Of a DNA stretch of 64,000 bases, positions 17,218-26,306 are shown in pieces. Positions within the stretch are counted from its first letter, which is position 1, and every line of letters begins with the position of its first letter. The position numbers were made by a program, and so were the translations under genes. The notes under the pieces are model-generated. The model saw only the letters and a program-made list of their open reading frames with translations, was not told where the DNA came from and did no database searches. Source of the DNA: Streptomyces sp. P3. GTDB lineage: Bacteria; Actinomycetota; Actinomycetes; Streptomycetales; Streptomycetaceae. Location of the stretch: positions 8,928,001 to 8,992,000 of the forward strand of contig NZ_CP028369.1 in assembly GCF_003032475.1 (NCBI RefSeq), in the 5' to 3' direction.

Positions 17218-18075
17218 GTGAAGGGGTGCGGCAGTCATCCGGTGGACGCCGCAGAGCGCCTCGCCCAGAAGATCGAAACGCTGAGCAGGATGTTCACGGA
17301 GGCCGAGCCCGCGTCTTTGCGTACCGGCTATCTGGCCGCCACCCCTTCGGCCGGGTGCCCGGTGCCGCAGGGATCCACCGCGACGGCTCTCGTGCCCCGC
17401 TGGAACGAGCACCCCTGCGGCCTGCTGGTGCCCGCCACCATCCAGCCGCCCGCGCCGATAGACCTGGGCGCGGCGTATCTCACGCCGGATGAGATCTTCG
17501 GGTTCGACCTGCCCGCCGACTACGCCGTGCGCCAGCTGGAACGTCTCCCGCTTGAAGGCGTCATACGGTTCTGCGCCCAGGTGCTCAACGCCCTGGAGTT
17601 GCCCGGCGTGTCCGTGCAGGCCGTTGAGGCGCACTTCACCGGTGAGTGGCTGGATGAGCCGGTCCGCAGCCGTGTCCGGAACCTGCTTCGGGACGAGACC
17701 CGCAGGCTGCTCGTTCCTCAGACCCTCATGCCGCCGGCCCGCAGGGCCATGGAGGTATCCCCGGACACGGTGCCGGAGCACCTCCCCGACGGCGACGTCA
17801 TCGGCGCTCTGTTCAGTCTCACTCAGGTCATGGGCCGTCATCCCGATCCCGGCCCGAGCGTCATCACGGACCGGCCCGGCACACTGGGCCGCCCGCATCC
17901 CTCGCTCTGGCTTGCGCTGCATGCCGCGCTCCGCGAGGACGATCATGCCCTGCATCGCCAGTTGCTCGAGCTGCTCCAGAGCGCGGGGGTGCCGGAGACG
18001 GTGAGTGCGCTGCGGGTATGCGACGTGGCGGTGTGGACGAGGCACCGGGCGGAGGGTCACGCCCGTCCTCGCTGA
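17218..18075 (+). CDS. Hypothetical protein (285 aa)
   Basis: A frame of good coding quality. The N terminus (DAAERLAQKIETLSRMFTEA) is helical; the middle includes PVPQGSTATALVPRWNEHP and LTPDEIFGFDLPADYAVRQL. The GTG at 17218 has no ribosome site and would be leaderless; GTG 17242 or ATG 17290 are alternatives. I know no family for it. It is divergent from the secreted propeller gene across a 162-bp AT-richer gap holding a palindrome. Confidence 0.6.
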   Translation: MKGCGSHPVDAAERLAQKIETLSRMFTEAEPASLRTGYLAATPSAGCPVPQGSTATALVPRWNEHPCGLLVPATIQPPAPIDLGAAYLTPDEIFGFDLPADYAVRQLERLPLEGVIRFCAQVLNALELPGVSVQAVEAHFTGEWLDEPVRSRVRNLLRDETRRLLVPQTLMPPARRAMEVSPDTVPEHLPDGDVIGALFSLTQVMGRHPDPGPSVITDRPGTLGRPHPSLWLALHAALREDDHALHRQLLELLQSAGVPETVSALRVCDVAVWTRHRAEGHARPR

Positions 18076-18125
18076 CTTCGGCAGCGGAGTTACCCTTCCG
18101 GCGTTCTGGCGTGTGAGGGTGACGG

Positions 18126-18325
18126 ACCGCAAGCGGGCTGGCCAGAAAGGACACTGAGGCCGCAATGTCTTCCCCCGTGCCCAGCCGCCCCGTGGGGTTC
18201 GGCGCGTACTCGGCCACCACGCGCGGCTCCAGCTGCGACCACTCCTGCGGCCGGCCGCACCAGCTGGTCTCGTCCTCGACCGTCTGCCGCATCCCGCCGG
18301 TGACGATCACCGCGGGGCTCACGTG
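18126..18325 (-). pseudogene. Short-chain dehydrogenase, C-terminal fragment
   Basis: The minus strand reads VSPAVIVTGGMRQ, then YAPNPTGRLGTGEDIAASVS and FLASPLA, the region after the active site in SDR oxidoreductases (sequence 'NVVSPG', 'GRxGxPEDIA', 'FLAS'). Rossmann and catalytic Ser-Tyr-Lys parts are absent. Confidence 0.65.
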
Positions 18326-18463
18326 TTCGCGGTGATCCCGGACCCGGCGAGGTGCCGGGCCGAGCCGGTCTGCTCCGCGCCTGCGGGCGTCGCCCGGCGA
18401 ACCGGGTCCGCGCCTGAAGGCCGGGTGCGGTTCCTGCCGTGAGTGGGATGACAAAATGCACGC

Positions 18464-19396
18464 ATGGCTTCCCCCGAGACCGTGACGGCCGCCGAGCTCA
18501 TGGACCGTACCCGTGACGGCGTCCTGCTCTTCGGCCTGACCCCGCCACGGCGGACCACCACCCCCGAGCAGGCCGACGCCGTCGCCGCCGCGGCCCTGAC
18601 CCGGCTCCGGTCGGTGCAGGTCGACGGGCTCATCCTCTACGACGTGGACGCCGAGGCCGACCGGTCCGAGGCCCCGCGACCGTTCCCGTTCATGCCGATG
18701 ATGGACCCGGCCCACTTCCTCGACGGCCACCTCGCCGACTGGGCCGGCCCGGTGATCGTCTACCGCGCCGTGGGCAAGTACACCGGCGACCAGCTGGATC
18801 GGTGGTGGTCGCAGGCCGACCGCGACCGGGTGCTGACCGTCCTGGTCGGCGCGGCCTCCCGGCACCAGGTGGTCCGGACGAGTCTTCCCGAGGCCTACCG
18901 CCGGCATGCCGGGCTCTCCCTCCCGCCGCGGATGGGCGGCGTGGTCATCGCCGAACGGCACGCCGCCTCGGGGACGGAGCACGCACGCATGCTGCACAAG
19001 CAGGACGTCGGCTGCGAGTTCTTCGTCTCCCAGGTCTGCTACGACTTGGACCACACCCGCAACCTGCTCTCCGACTACACCCTCGGCTGCCGTGACCAGG
19101 GCCTGGACCCGAAGCCGGTGGTGCTGACCCTGGCCCCGTGCGGGTCGGTGAAGACCCTGGAGTTCATGACCTGGCTCGGCATCGAGGTCCCGCGATGGCT
19201 CCAAGCCGAGATCACTCGCGGCGACCCCCTCGCCGCGTCGTACGAGCAGTGCCTCCTCAACGCCCGGGCCCTGATCGCGTACTGCCGCCGCCTCGGCCTG
19301 CCTTTCGGGATCAACGTCGAGAGCCTCACCAACCGCAAGCTGGAGATCGACGCCTCCATCGACCTCGTCCGGGAGATCCGGGACCTGCTGGGCTGA
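18464..19396 (+). CDS. Methylenetetrahydrofolate reductase-like protein
   Basis: A 310-aa TIM-barrel-like protein. It opens with VLLFGLTPPRRTTTPEQADA, the place where MTHFR proteins carry the first strand and its Pro-Pro motif. VDGLILYDVDAEADRSE, PVIVYRAVGKYTGDQL, VLTVLVGAASRHQVVRTSL, VGCEFFVSQVCYDLD and FMTWLGIEVPRWLQAEI follow. The FFVTQ/SQxxYD element is characteristic of the MetF fold. True MetF reduces methylenetetrahydrofolate to methyl-THF with FAD; this divergent branch may do something related. It is monocistronic. Other C1-folate genes in the window are gcvH and a folD fragment. Confidence 0.7.
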   Translation: MASPETVTAAELMDRTRDGVLLFGLTPPRRTTTPEQADAVAAAALTRLRSVQVDGLILYDVDAEADRSEAPRPFPFMPMMDPAHFLDGHLADWAGPVIVYRAVGKYTGDQLDRWWSQADRDRVLTVLVGAASRHQVVRTSLPEAYRRHAGLSLPPRMGGVVIAERHAASGTEHARMLHKQDVGCEFFVSQVCYDLDHTRNLLSDYTLGCRDQGLDPKPVVLTLAPCGSVKTLEFMTWLGIEVPRWLQAEITRGDPLAASYEQCLLNARALIAYCRRLGLPFGINVESLTNRKLEIDASIDLVREIRDLLG

Positions 19397-19403
19397 ATCA
19401 TCG

Positions 19404-19640
19404 TCAGGACGCGGCCAGCTGCGCGGCCGCGATCCCGGAGCGGGCCGCCCACCCGGTGTGGATCTGCTTCACCGTGCCGCCGGTCCGGTTGCACTCGAGG
19501 ATCCCGGATCACATGCCCGCGGCCATCGCGGCCGCGACGGCGGCGCCCAGCACGCTGCAGCGTTCTCGGCGTCGTACCCGGCCATGCCCAGACGGATACA
19601 GAACTCGTTCCCCACAGCGATCACGGCGGATCGCTGTGTG
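19404..19640 (-). pseudogene. MmgE/PrpD family, C-terminal scraps
   Basis: Two minus-strand pieces in adjacent frames: [20 protein letters not shown] and [14 protein letters not shown], then [20 protein letters not shown] and [14 protein letters not shown]. Together they follow the region of MmgE/PrpD (2-methylcitrate dehydratase-like) proteins around the RxGGTVKxxHxGWAA motif. Frameshifted and incomplete. Confidence 0.6.
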
Positions 19641-19736
19641 CAGATCGACCGTGGCCTTCGGCGGCATGGGCGCCCCCTCACTGCGCAGAGCACTCCGGTG
19701 GCGTCGAAACTCAGCGACATCGTTCCTCCCGTAAGA

Positions 19737-19870
19737 CTGATCTGGCCGCGACCGTGCGGGAAGCGGACGTTGTTGTGGCGGCCATGGGAAGGCCTCGGCT
19801 TATTCGCGGCGAAGACGTCAAGCCGGGGGCCGTCGTGATCGACGCCGGAGGCTTTTGGCGGCCGCCCGGA
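19737..19870 (+). pseudogene. FolD C-terminal fragment
   Basis: [37 protein letters not shown] matches the NAD(P)-binding part of methylenetetrahydrofolate dehydrogenase/cyclohydrolase (FolD). The C-terminal end and the catalytic N-terminal domain are absent. Confidence 0.7.
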
Positions 19871-19964
19871 GCCGACGGGGGAGGCGGCGTCGAGCGACGG
19901 TCAGAGGGAGGCCGTGGCGGTCTCCACGGTGGGCGCGGCGTCCTGGATCCGGTCCAGCGACCGT

Positions 19965-20214
19965 GCTTGCCGGCACCGACAGTCACCCATGTGGCACCGT
20001 CGCCGACGAGGTGGCCTGGCTGCACCGCTGCGGAGTGCCTGCCGAGGACGCCCTCGCGGCAGCCGCCTGGCGGGCCCGCGCCTGGCTCGGCCTGCCCAGC
20101 CTCACCGACGGCGCCCCTGCCGACCTCGTCGCCTACGACACCGATCCCACCCTCACCCCGCAGGCGATCCCCCACCCGAGCAGGATCATCCTGCGCGGAC
20201 GGATCGTCCGGTGA
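19965..20214 (+). pseudogene. Amidohydrolase, C-terminal fragment
   Basis: [54 protein letters not shown] and a closing IILRGRIVR are the last metal-ligand Asp and the C-terminal strand region of an amidohydrolase. Everything upstream is lost. Confidence 0.7.
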
Positions 20215-20322
20215 ACCGACCGAACTCATAGGCCCGCTGGACCAGTCGTCCTTTCCCGCGCCGGAGGCCGCTCTTCCCGGCCCGGTACTCGTTCAGCGTC
20301 GGCCCGACGGTGACGCTGTGAG

Positions 20323-20450
20323 TTAGAGAGCGGTCCTGAAGCGCGACCTGCGCTGACGGACGGTCGCGTGGGTGAGGTTCAGCTGCTCGGCGATCTCGGT
20401 GTCCGGGAACCCATGACCGTCAGGCGCACGACCCCCTGCGTCTCCGGCGC
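20323..20450 (-). pseudogene. Helix-turn-helix protein, C-terminal fragment
   Basis: The minus strand ends PDTEIAEQLNLTHATVRQRR, SRFRTAL, a sigma-70 region 4/LuxR-like helix-turn-helix, preceded in another frame by PETQGVVRLTVMG. One missing base near 20407 joins them. The domain end is intact; the rest of the regulator is gone. Confidence 0.5.
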
Positions 20451-20734
20451 CACTTCAGTGCGGGCTGGGGCGCCCACCCGGTGCGTTCCGATCCGGTGGC
20501 CGAGTTCCAAGCTGATTCCGCCGTCGACGAGGGGCATTGCCGTCACCCGGTGCGCTTCCTGCGGCTTCGAGAGGACCTCACACCCGGTGACGTGCCGCCG
20601 TTCGCCAACTGAGTTCTCGGCGTCAGTACGCCGCGGCAGCGGAGGAGCGCAACGCGTACGCACCGCGTCCACGCCTGTGGCCCCCACGGGTGTGGACGCA
20701 GGCGAGACGCAGAGGCACTCGACACCGAGCGTGC

Positions 20735-22027
20735 CTACTCTGACACCGCCTCGGGGCGCCATGTGCCGTCGAGTCGGATGCCGGCGGCCGCCGCGATCCG
20801 GTTGCGTGATTCGAGCAGTCGGGTCCGGAGTGCCGCCAGGTCCACGTCCAGCAGTACGCCGTCGCGTTTGACCACGCGGCCGGCGACGAGGACGGTGTCG
20901 ACCAGGCCGGGGTGGCCGGCGCTGACGATGGTGGCGGCCGGGTCGGTGACCGGGAAGACGGTCAGGTCGTCGGCGCGGAGCAGGATGATGTCGGCGTCCT
21001 TGCCGGGTGTGATGCTGCCGCTCCTGTGGTCGAGACCGCATGAGGCGGCGGCGTCGATGGTGGTGAAGGCGAGCAGATCGCGGGAGCGCAGGCCGCCGTC
21101 CAGGCCGCGTTGCACGGCGAAGGCGGTACGCATGGTGGAGAACATGTCACCGGCGGCCGAGGGGACGTCATCGACAGATAGGGTCGGGCGCAGTCCGGCG
21201 GCCAGCGCCCGGCCGGTCATCGGCCAGCCGAAGCCCATCTTCAGCTCGACGTCAGGGCTGATCGACAGGGAGCTGCCCGCGTCGGCGAGCATGCGCAGCT
21301 CGTCATCGCTGAGTCCGTTGCCGTGCACGAAGGTGGTGGTGTCCCGCAGCAGGCCGTGCCCGCGCAGATCGGCGACGGCCCCGGCTGTGATGTCGACGTG
21401 CAGGCTGGTGCGCAGGCCGAGTTCGGCGGCCAATTTCAGTTCATGGGCGACGGCGTCCATTCCGGCGGCTTCGGGGCCTCGGAGTCCCAAGGCCATGGAG
21501 ACCGGGCCGCCGTCACCGAGCTGGGAGCGGACGCGGCGGATGGCGGTGTCGACGGGGTCGGTGGTGCCCCATCCGGCGCCGAGGCAGAAGATCGACCGCC
21601 CGGGCGCGTCGCGCAGCGCGGAGAGGGCGGCGTCCTCGTGCTCGGGAGTCTGCGCGACGTGGTACCAGTCGAGCATGATGGTCACGCCGGAGTTCAGGGC
21701 CTCCAGGCGGCCGAGGCGGGTGCCCGCGTAGACGTCTTCGGGCTGGTAGTGGGGTTTGACCGTGCCGTGCATGGCCGCCGCCCACTCTGCGAACGTCCAG
21801 TCCGCGCCGATGCCTCGGAATGCGGTCTGCCAGGTGTGGCGGTGGTTGTCGACGAAGCCGGGCATGACGATCCGGTCGGTCGCGTCGATCACCTCGGCGT
21901 CCGGTGCGTCGATCCGTTCGGCGACCTCGACGATCACGCCGTCCTCGATGAGCACGTCACCGCGGGCGAGATCGCCGACAGCCGGGTCCATGCTGACCAC
22001 GGTGCCGCCAGTGAGCAGGGTTTTCAT
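20735..22027 (-). CDS. Metal-dependent amidohydrolase (TRZ/ATZ type)
   Basis: A 430-aa cytosolic deaminase/amidohydrolase. ATG 22027 has GAAGGAG 8 bases upstream; GTG 22036 overlaps that site. Metal-binding elements follow the subgroup: DNHRHTWQT after the N-terminal beta domain, SLHVDI, FVHGNGLSDDELRM, SVDDVPSAAGD, and a closing GKDADIILLRADDL. The first HxH is normal (HRH). TRZ/ATZ members deaminate or dechlorinate heterocycles and guanine-like bases. It heads away from an amino-acid permease and a PLP enzyme on the same strand, so an amide or amine substrate feeding amino-acid breakdown is a reasonable guess. Confidence 0.9.
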   Translation of the reverse strand: MKTLLTGGTVVSMDPAVGDLARGDVLIEDGVIVEVAERIDAPDAEVIDATDRIVMPGFVDNHRHTWQTAFRGIGADWTFAEWAAAMHGTVKPHYQPEDVYAGTRLGRLEALNSGVTIMLDWYHVAQTPEHEDAALSALRDAPGRSIFCLGAGWGTTDPVDTAIRRVRSQLGDGGPVSMALGLRGPEAAGMDAVAHELKLAAELGLRTSLHVDITAGAVADLRGHGLLRDTTTFVHGNGLSDDELRMLADAGSSLSISPDVELKMGFGWPMTGRALAAGLRPTLSVDDVPSAAGDMFSTMRTAFAVQRGLDGGLRSRDLLAFTTIDAAASCGLDHRSGSITPGKDADIILLRADDLTVFPVTDPAATIVSAGHPGLVDTVLVAGRVVKRDGVLLDVDLAALRTRLLESRNRIAAAAGIRLDGTWRPEAVSE

Positions 22028-22111
22028 CGGATGCACTCCTTCACGGATTTCTTCGTATGGGGCGAGATCGTGGTGTGGCGGCCGTAGCGGCTCCGCGCGG
22101 CTGGGCGCCGG

Positions 22112-23545
22112 TCAGGCACGGGCGGTCTGGGTTTTCTGCCGCAGGCAGCCGATGAGGGAGAGGGCAAGGGTCAGGCCGCCGGTGAAGTACAGCTGCACGC
22201 GGGTGTCGCCCTCGCGGGCCATGAGGGCCAGGATCGCCAGCACTCCCGCGAGCGCCGCCCAGGTCAGGGCGGGGAAGGCCCACATCTTCACGACCAGAGT
22301 CTCGGGCGCCTCCCGCTCCAGCTTCCGGCGCATCCGCAGCTGGGCGGCGGCGATGAAGCCCCACACCACCAGCACGGCCGCGCCGACCGTGTTGAGCAGC
22401 CAGGTGAAAACGGTCTCCGGCCACCAGTAGCTCAGCAGGACCGCGATGAAGCCGAAGGCGGAGGAGGCGATCACCGCGCGCCGCGGCACTCCGCTGGTGA
22501 CCGTGCCGAGTGCTTTCGGGCCCTGTCCGCGGGCTGTCAGCGAGTAGGCCATGCGGGAGGAGCCGTAGATGTTGGCGTTCATCGCGGACAGCAGGGCGAT
22601 GAGCAAGATGACGTTCATGAGCTGGCCGGCGGCGGGGATGTCGAGGTGGTCGAGGACCGCCACGTAGGGGCCGCTGGTGGTGACGGCGGGGTCGCTCCAC
22701 GAGATGAGCGTGACGATGACCAGCATGGACCCGACGTAGAAGACGCCGATACGCCACATCGCGGTGCGCACCGCTGTGGCCACACCGCGGACCGGGTGTT
22801 CGGACTCGGCGGCGGCGATGGTGACCGTCTCCAGGCCGCCGTAGGCGAACACCGAGGTGAGCAGGCCGATGACCAGGCCGTTCGTACCGAGGGGCAGGAA
22901 GCCGCCGTCCCCGGTGAGGTGCGCCGTGCCGGGGGCTTGAGTGCCGGGCAGGATGCCGAAGATCGCGAGGCCGCCCAGGACCAGGAAGAGGGAGATCGCG
23001 CCGACCTTCAGTGCCGCGAACCAGAACTCGAACTCACCGAAGTTGCGGACCGCCGCGAGGTTCGTGCCGCAGAACGCGGTCATGAACAGCAGGACCCACA
23101 TCCAGGACGGGGTGCCCGGGAACCAGCCGATCATGATGCCCGCGGCGCCGATCGCCTCGGCACCGACGCCCACGCACAGCAGCGTCCAGAACATCCAGCC
23201 GGCCGTGAAGCCCGCCCACGGCCCGATCGCACGTTCGGCGTGCACCGAGAACGATCCGGAGGCCGGGTTCGCCGCCGACATCTCGCCGAGCATGCGCATC
23301 ACCAGCATGACCAGCACGCCGGACAATGCGTAGGCGAGGACGATCGATGGCCCGGCGGCCGCGATGCCGGCGCCGGAGCCGACGAACAGGCCCGCGCCGA
23401 TGACACCGCCGAGGGCGATCATCGACAGGTGGCGTTGCTTGAGCCCGCGCGCGAGCGGGGCACCGCGGCCGGGTGCGTCACCCTCGGATTCGTGGGCGAA
23501 CGCAGCGTCGGCGAGGCCGCGGTTTTGCAGGTGGGACATGGACAT
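22112..23545 (-). CDS. APC-family amino-acid permease (GABA permease-like)
   Basis: A 477-aa membrane protein with twelve predicted helices. After a polar N terminus the family signature appears: GLKQRHLSMIALGGVIGAGL, FVGSGAGI. Then SGVLVMLVMRMLGEMSAANP and SGSFSVHAERAIGPWAGFT. These match GabP/AroP/AnsP-type amino acid:H+ symporters of the AAT subfamily. GAAGAGG lies just before ATG 23545. It is 84 bp upstream of the amidohydrolase gene on the same strand, and the PLP enzyme gene is 122 bp further up, so the three probably share transcripts. Confidence 0.9.
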   Translation of the reverse strand: MSMSHLQNRGLADAAFAHESEGDAPGRGAPLARGLKQRHLSMIALGGVIGAGLFVGSGAGIAAAGPSIVLAYALSGVLVMLVMRMLGEMSAANPASGSFSVHAERAIGPWAGFTAGWMFWTLLCVGVGAEAIGAAGIMIGWFPGTPSWMWVLLFMTAFCGTNLAAVRNFGEFEFWFAALKVGAISLFLVLGGLAIFGILPGTQAPGTAHLTGDGGFLPLGTNGLVIGLLTSVFAYGGLETVTIAAAESEHPVRGVATAVRTAMWRIGVFYVGSMLVIVTLISWSDPAVTTSGPYVAVLDHLDIPAAGQLMNVILLIALLSAMNANIYGSSRMAYSLTARGQGPKALGTVTSGVPRRAVIASSAFGFIAVLLSYWWPETVFTWLLNTVGAAVLVVWGFIAAAQLRMRRKLEREAPETLVVKMWAFPALTWAALAGVLAILALMAREGDTRVQLYFTGGLTLALSLIGCLRQKTQTARA

Positions 23546-23667
23546 GCACCTCTTCGTTGAGCTGCTGCAATCTCAAGGGCCGGTTGCGGCCGGACCCGCA
23601 CCGGTCACGAGTGGAGGCACGGGCAGGTGGCGTCGCCGCAGCGCGCGGCTGGCGCACTGGTAGTGGT

Positions 23668-24849
23668 TCAGGCGCTTGCCGTGGCGTGGACCGCGTCGGC
23701 GGCGGCCAGTGCATCGGCCACCAGGTCGGCGGTGTCCTCGGTGCCCGCGGCCAGCCGGACCAGGCCCAGCGGAACCGACTCGGCGATCTGGTCCTCGCTG
23801 AGCATGCCGCGCCACATGGACGCCGGGTGCACGGCCAGGGATTCCACGCCCCCGAGGCTCGCCGAGCGAAGGGAGTAGCGCAGCTTGCCGAGGAACGCGT
23901 CGGCCGTCTCGAAGCCACCGGTGAACTCGATGCCGAGCACCCCGCCGAAGCCGCTCATCTGGTCGGCCGCCAGTTTGTGCTGAGGGTGGGACGACAGGCC
24001 GGGATAGTGAACCCAGGCCACGGCCGGATGCTCGCTGAGCGCCTCGGCGAGGGCCAGGCCGTTGGCGTTGTGCCGGGGCACGCGCAGGGGCAGGGTGCGC
24101 ATCCCGCGCAGCAGCAGCCAGGCATCGATCGGGCCGAGCGTAGCGCCGGTGAGCAGGCCGACGTCCCAGATCCGATCCAGGAGTTCGGCCGGCCCGGCGA
24201 TCACTCCGGCGGAGACGTCGGAGTGGCCGTTGAGGTACTTGGTCGCGCTGTGCCAGACCAGGTCGATGCCGAGGTCCGCGGGCCGCTGGTTGAGCGGGGT
24301 GGCGAAGGTGTTGTCCGCCATGGTCAGCACGTCGTGCGCGCGGGCCAGGTCCGCGACCGCGCGCAGATCGGTGATCTGCAGCAGCGGATTGCTCGGTGTC
24401 TCGACCAGGATCAGGCGGGTCTGGGGGGTCAACGCCTTCGCGAACGCTTCCGGGTCGGTCTGGTCGACCTGGGTGGTCGACACGCCAAGGCGCGGGAGCA
24501 GGTTCATCAGCACCGAGCCGGTGCCGCCGTAGGTGGACCTCTGCCCGATGACATGGTCACCGGCAGAGACCACGGCGAGGACGGCGGTGGTGAGCGCGGC
24601 CATCCCGGACGCGGTGACCATGGCGGCCTCAGTGCCCTCCAGCTCCGCGACGACGGCCGCGACCTGGGCGTGGTTGGGGTTGCCGAAGCGGGTGTAGAAG
24701 TCCTTTCCCCGCGGTTCGACGGCGCCCTGCGCGAACGTCTCGCCGTCCTCGGCCCAGAACGTCGCCGTCTGGTAGATGGGCGGTGCCACCGTGCGAGTGG
24801 GATGGATCCCGCGATCGGCGTGAACGGTGGTGGTGCTCTTGCCCGGCAT
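23668..24849 (-). CDS. PLP-dependent cystathionine gamma-synthase/lyase family enzyme
   Basis: A 393-aa Cys/Met-metabolism PLP enzyme. ATG 24849 has GGAAGGG 6 bases upstream. FYTRFGNPNH is the substrate/PLP phosphate motif (normally YSRxGNPT), VETPSNPLLQITDL and MADNTFATPLNQRP follow, and SATKYLNGHSD carries the PLP Lys204. FGGVLGIEFTGG and SLGGVESLAVHPASM close the fold. Members make or cleave cystathionine, methionine or related thioethers; which one cannot be told here. First gene of a leftward run, divergent from an Lrp-type regulator that probably controls it. Confidence 0.9.
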   Translation of the reverse strand: MPGKSTTTVHADRGIHPTRTVAPPIYQTATFWAEDGETFAQGAVEPRGKDFYTRFGNPNHAQVAAVVAELEGTEAAMVTASGMAALTTAVLAVVSAGDHVIGQRSTYGGTGSVLMNLLPRLGVSTTQVDQTDPEAFAKALTPQTRLILVETPSNPLLQITDLRAVADLARAHDVLTMADNTFATPLNQRPADLGIDLVWHSATKYLNGHSDVSAGVIAGPAELLDRIWDVGLLTGATLGPIDAWLLLRGMRTLPLRVPRHNANGLALAEALSEHPAVAWVHYPGLSSHPQHKLAADQMSGFGGVLGIEFTGGFETADAFLGKLRYSLRSASLGGVESLAVHPASMWRGMLSEDQIAESVPLGLVRLAAGTEDTADLVADALAAADAVHATASA

Positions 24850-24941
24850 GGCCAGCCCTTCCATGGATGTCGGTTACGACGCCATGAAGCGTGGCTGACC
24901 ATCTCCCGGATATGGGTGGATCATGGCAACTTTGGCAGCAA

Positions 24942-24992
24942 ATTGCGCTCAGTGAAGGTACACGATTGTGGTAGTCGGCCAACAGGCGCAAT
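24942..24992. promoter_or_regulatory. Putative Lrp operator in a divergent promoter
   Basis: ATTGCGC (24942-24948) and GCGCAAT (24986-24992) are perfect complements, spaced about four helical turns apart (centres about 44 bp), between the PLP enzyme gene and the Lrp-type gene. Spaced half-sites in a divergent promoter suit an Lrp/AsnC regulator that wraps DNA. Confidence 0.5.
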
Positions 24993-25003
24993 AATCTGCC
25001 GCC

Positions 25004-25447
25004 ATGGATGATGTGGATCGGTCGATTCTGGCCGTACTTGAACAGAACGGTCGGATCAGCAACAACGAGCTCGCCGCCCGGGTCGGGCTGTCTCCGTCAC
25101 CCTGCCTGCGGCGCGTGCGCCAGATGGAGGAGGCCGGGGTCATCCGCGGCTACCGGGCGCTGATCGATCCCGCCGCGGTCGGCCGAAGCCTGCGGGTGTT
25201 CGCCGGGGTCCGGCTGATGCGGCACACCCGCGCGGACGTGGTCGCGTTCGAACGCGGCATCACCCAGCTGCCCGAGGTGGTCGCCTGCCACCACATCACC
25301 GGCAACTTCGATTACCTGCTCCAGGTCGAGGTCGCCGACCTGCCCGCCTACGAGGACTTCCACGCCAACCAGCTGGCCGCCCTGCCCGGCGTGGCCACGG
25401 TGACCAGCTACGTCACCATGAAGACGCTCTCCCCTAACAGCCCATGA
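25004..25447 (+). CDS. Lrp/AsnC-family regulator
   Basis: A 147-aa protein. The N-terminal helix-turn-helix reads ILAVLEQNGRISNNELAARV, GLSPSPCLRRVRQMEEAGVI, followed by IDPAAVGRSLRVFAGVRL. The C-terminal ligand-binding (RAM) domain has VVACHHITGNFDYLLQVEV and a final PGVATVTSYVTMKTL. No ribosome site is visible, so the transcript may be leaderless. Divergent from the gamma-synthase/lyase gene and convergent with phzF-like; amino-acid responsive control of the locus is the expected role. Confidence 0.95.
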   Translation: MDDVDRSILAVLEQNGRISNNELAARVGLSPSPCLRRVRQMEEAGVIRGYRALIDPAAVGRSLRVFAGVRLMRHTRADVVAFERGITQLPEVVACHHITGNFDYLLQVEVADLPAYEDFHANQLAALPGVATVTSYVTMKTLSPNSP

Positions 25448-25457
25448 GGTGCGGCGG

Positions 25458-26306
25458 TCAGAGGGTGATGGCGCCGCGGATGCAGATGACGGCGGCGCCG
25501 CTGACCCAGACCGTGCCGTCCGGATCGGCGGCGACCTCGATCCTCGCGGCCCGTCCCACCCTCGCGCCCTGGGAAACCCGGTAGGTGGAGAGGGCGGCGC
25601 CGGTGGAGGTGAGCCACTGCCCCACGGCGGCGTTCATGCTGCCGCACGCAGGATCCTCGGGAACGCCGGCGCCCGGGGCGAACGTACGCAGCTCGAAGGC
25701 GTACTCGGATCCCTCGGAATACGCGCCGATCGCGCCGACCATCGCGTCCGGGATCAGGGCCAGGTCGGGTTCGAGGGCAAGGACCTCCTCGGCGGTGGCC
25801 AGTTGGAGCACAGCCCAGCCGGGCCCGTTGTCCACCCACTGATGAGCCACGACCCGCTCCCGCGTGATGCCGAACGCGGCCACGACCTGGCTCAGATAGT
25901 CCTCGTCGAGTACGCCGGTACGGATGCGGGGCGGGGCGGCGAAGGACAAGGTGTCCTCGCCGCGGCGCACGGCGACCAGGCCGGCCGCGCACTCCTGCAC
26001 GATCCGGTCGGCGTGCTGCGGGGTGCCGCCGCCGTCCAGCCAGGCACGCGCGGAGCCGAGGGTGGGGTGCCCGGCGAACGGCAGCTCGCCTCCCGGCGTG
26101 AAGATCCGCAGCCGGTAGTCAGCCTCCGGCACCGTCGCGGGCAGCACGAACGTGGTCTCGGACAGATTCGTCCAGCGCGCCAGTTGCTGCATCTGCTCAT
26201 CGCTCAGGTCCGTCCCGTCCAGGATCACCGCGACCGGATTGCCGGAGTAGGGGCTCGTGGAGAACACGTCGACCTGAACGAACTCTCGGGTACGCGACAT
26301 GGTCAT
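25458..26306 (-). CDS. PhzF-family isomerase
   Basis: A 282-aa protein. ATG 26306 has GAAAGG 5 bases upstream; GTG 26312 is too close to it. PhzF hallmarks are present: QVDVFSTSPYSGNPVAVILD, ARWTNLSETTFVLPA, LRIFTPGGELPFAGHPTLGS and EDPACGSMNAAVGQWL, including the Glu of NLSET that acts as the acid/base in PhzF. Members isomerise small metabolites such as the phenazine precursor DHHA; most have unknown substrates. Its stop is 10 bp from the stop of the convergent Lrp-type gene. Confidence 0.9.
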   Translation of the reverse strand: MTMSRTREFVQVDVFSTSPYSGNPVAVILDGTDLSDEQMQQLARWTNLSETTFVLPATVPEADYRLRIFTPGGELPFAGHPTLGSARAWLDGGGTPQHADRIVQECAAGLVAVRRGEDTLSFAAPPRIRTGVLDEDYLSQVVAAFGITRERVVAHQWVDNGPGWAVLQLATAEEVLALEPDLALIPDAMVGAIGAYSEGSEYAFELRTFAPGAGVPEDPACGSMNAAVGQWLTSTGAALSTYRVSQGARVGRAARIEVAADPDGTVWVSGAAVICIRGAITL

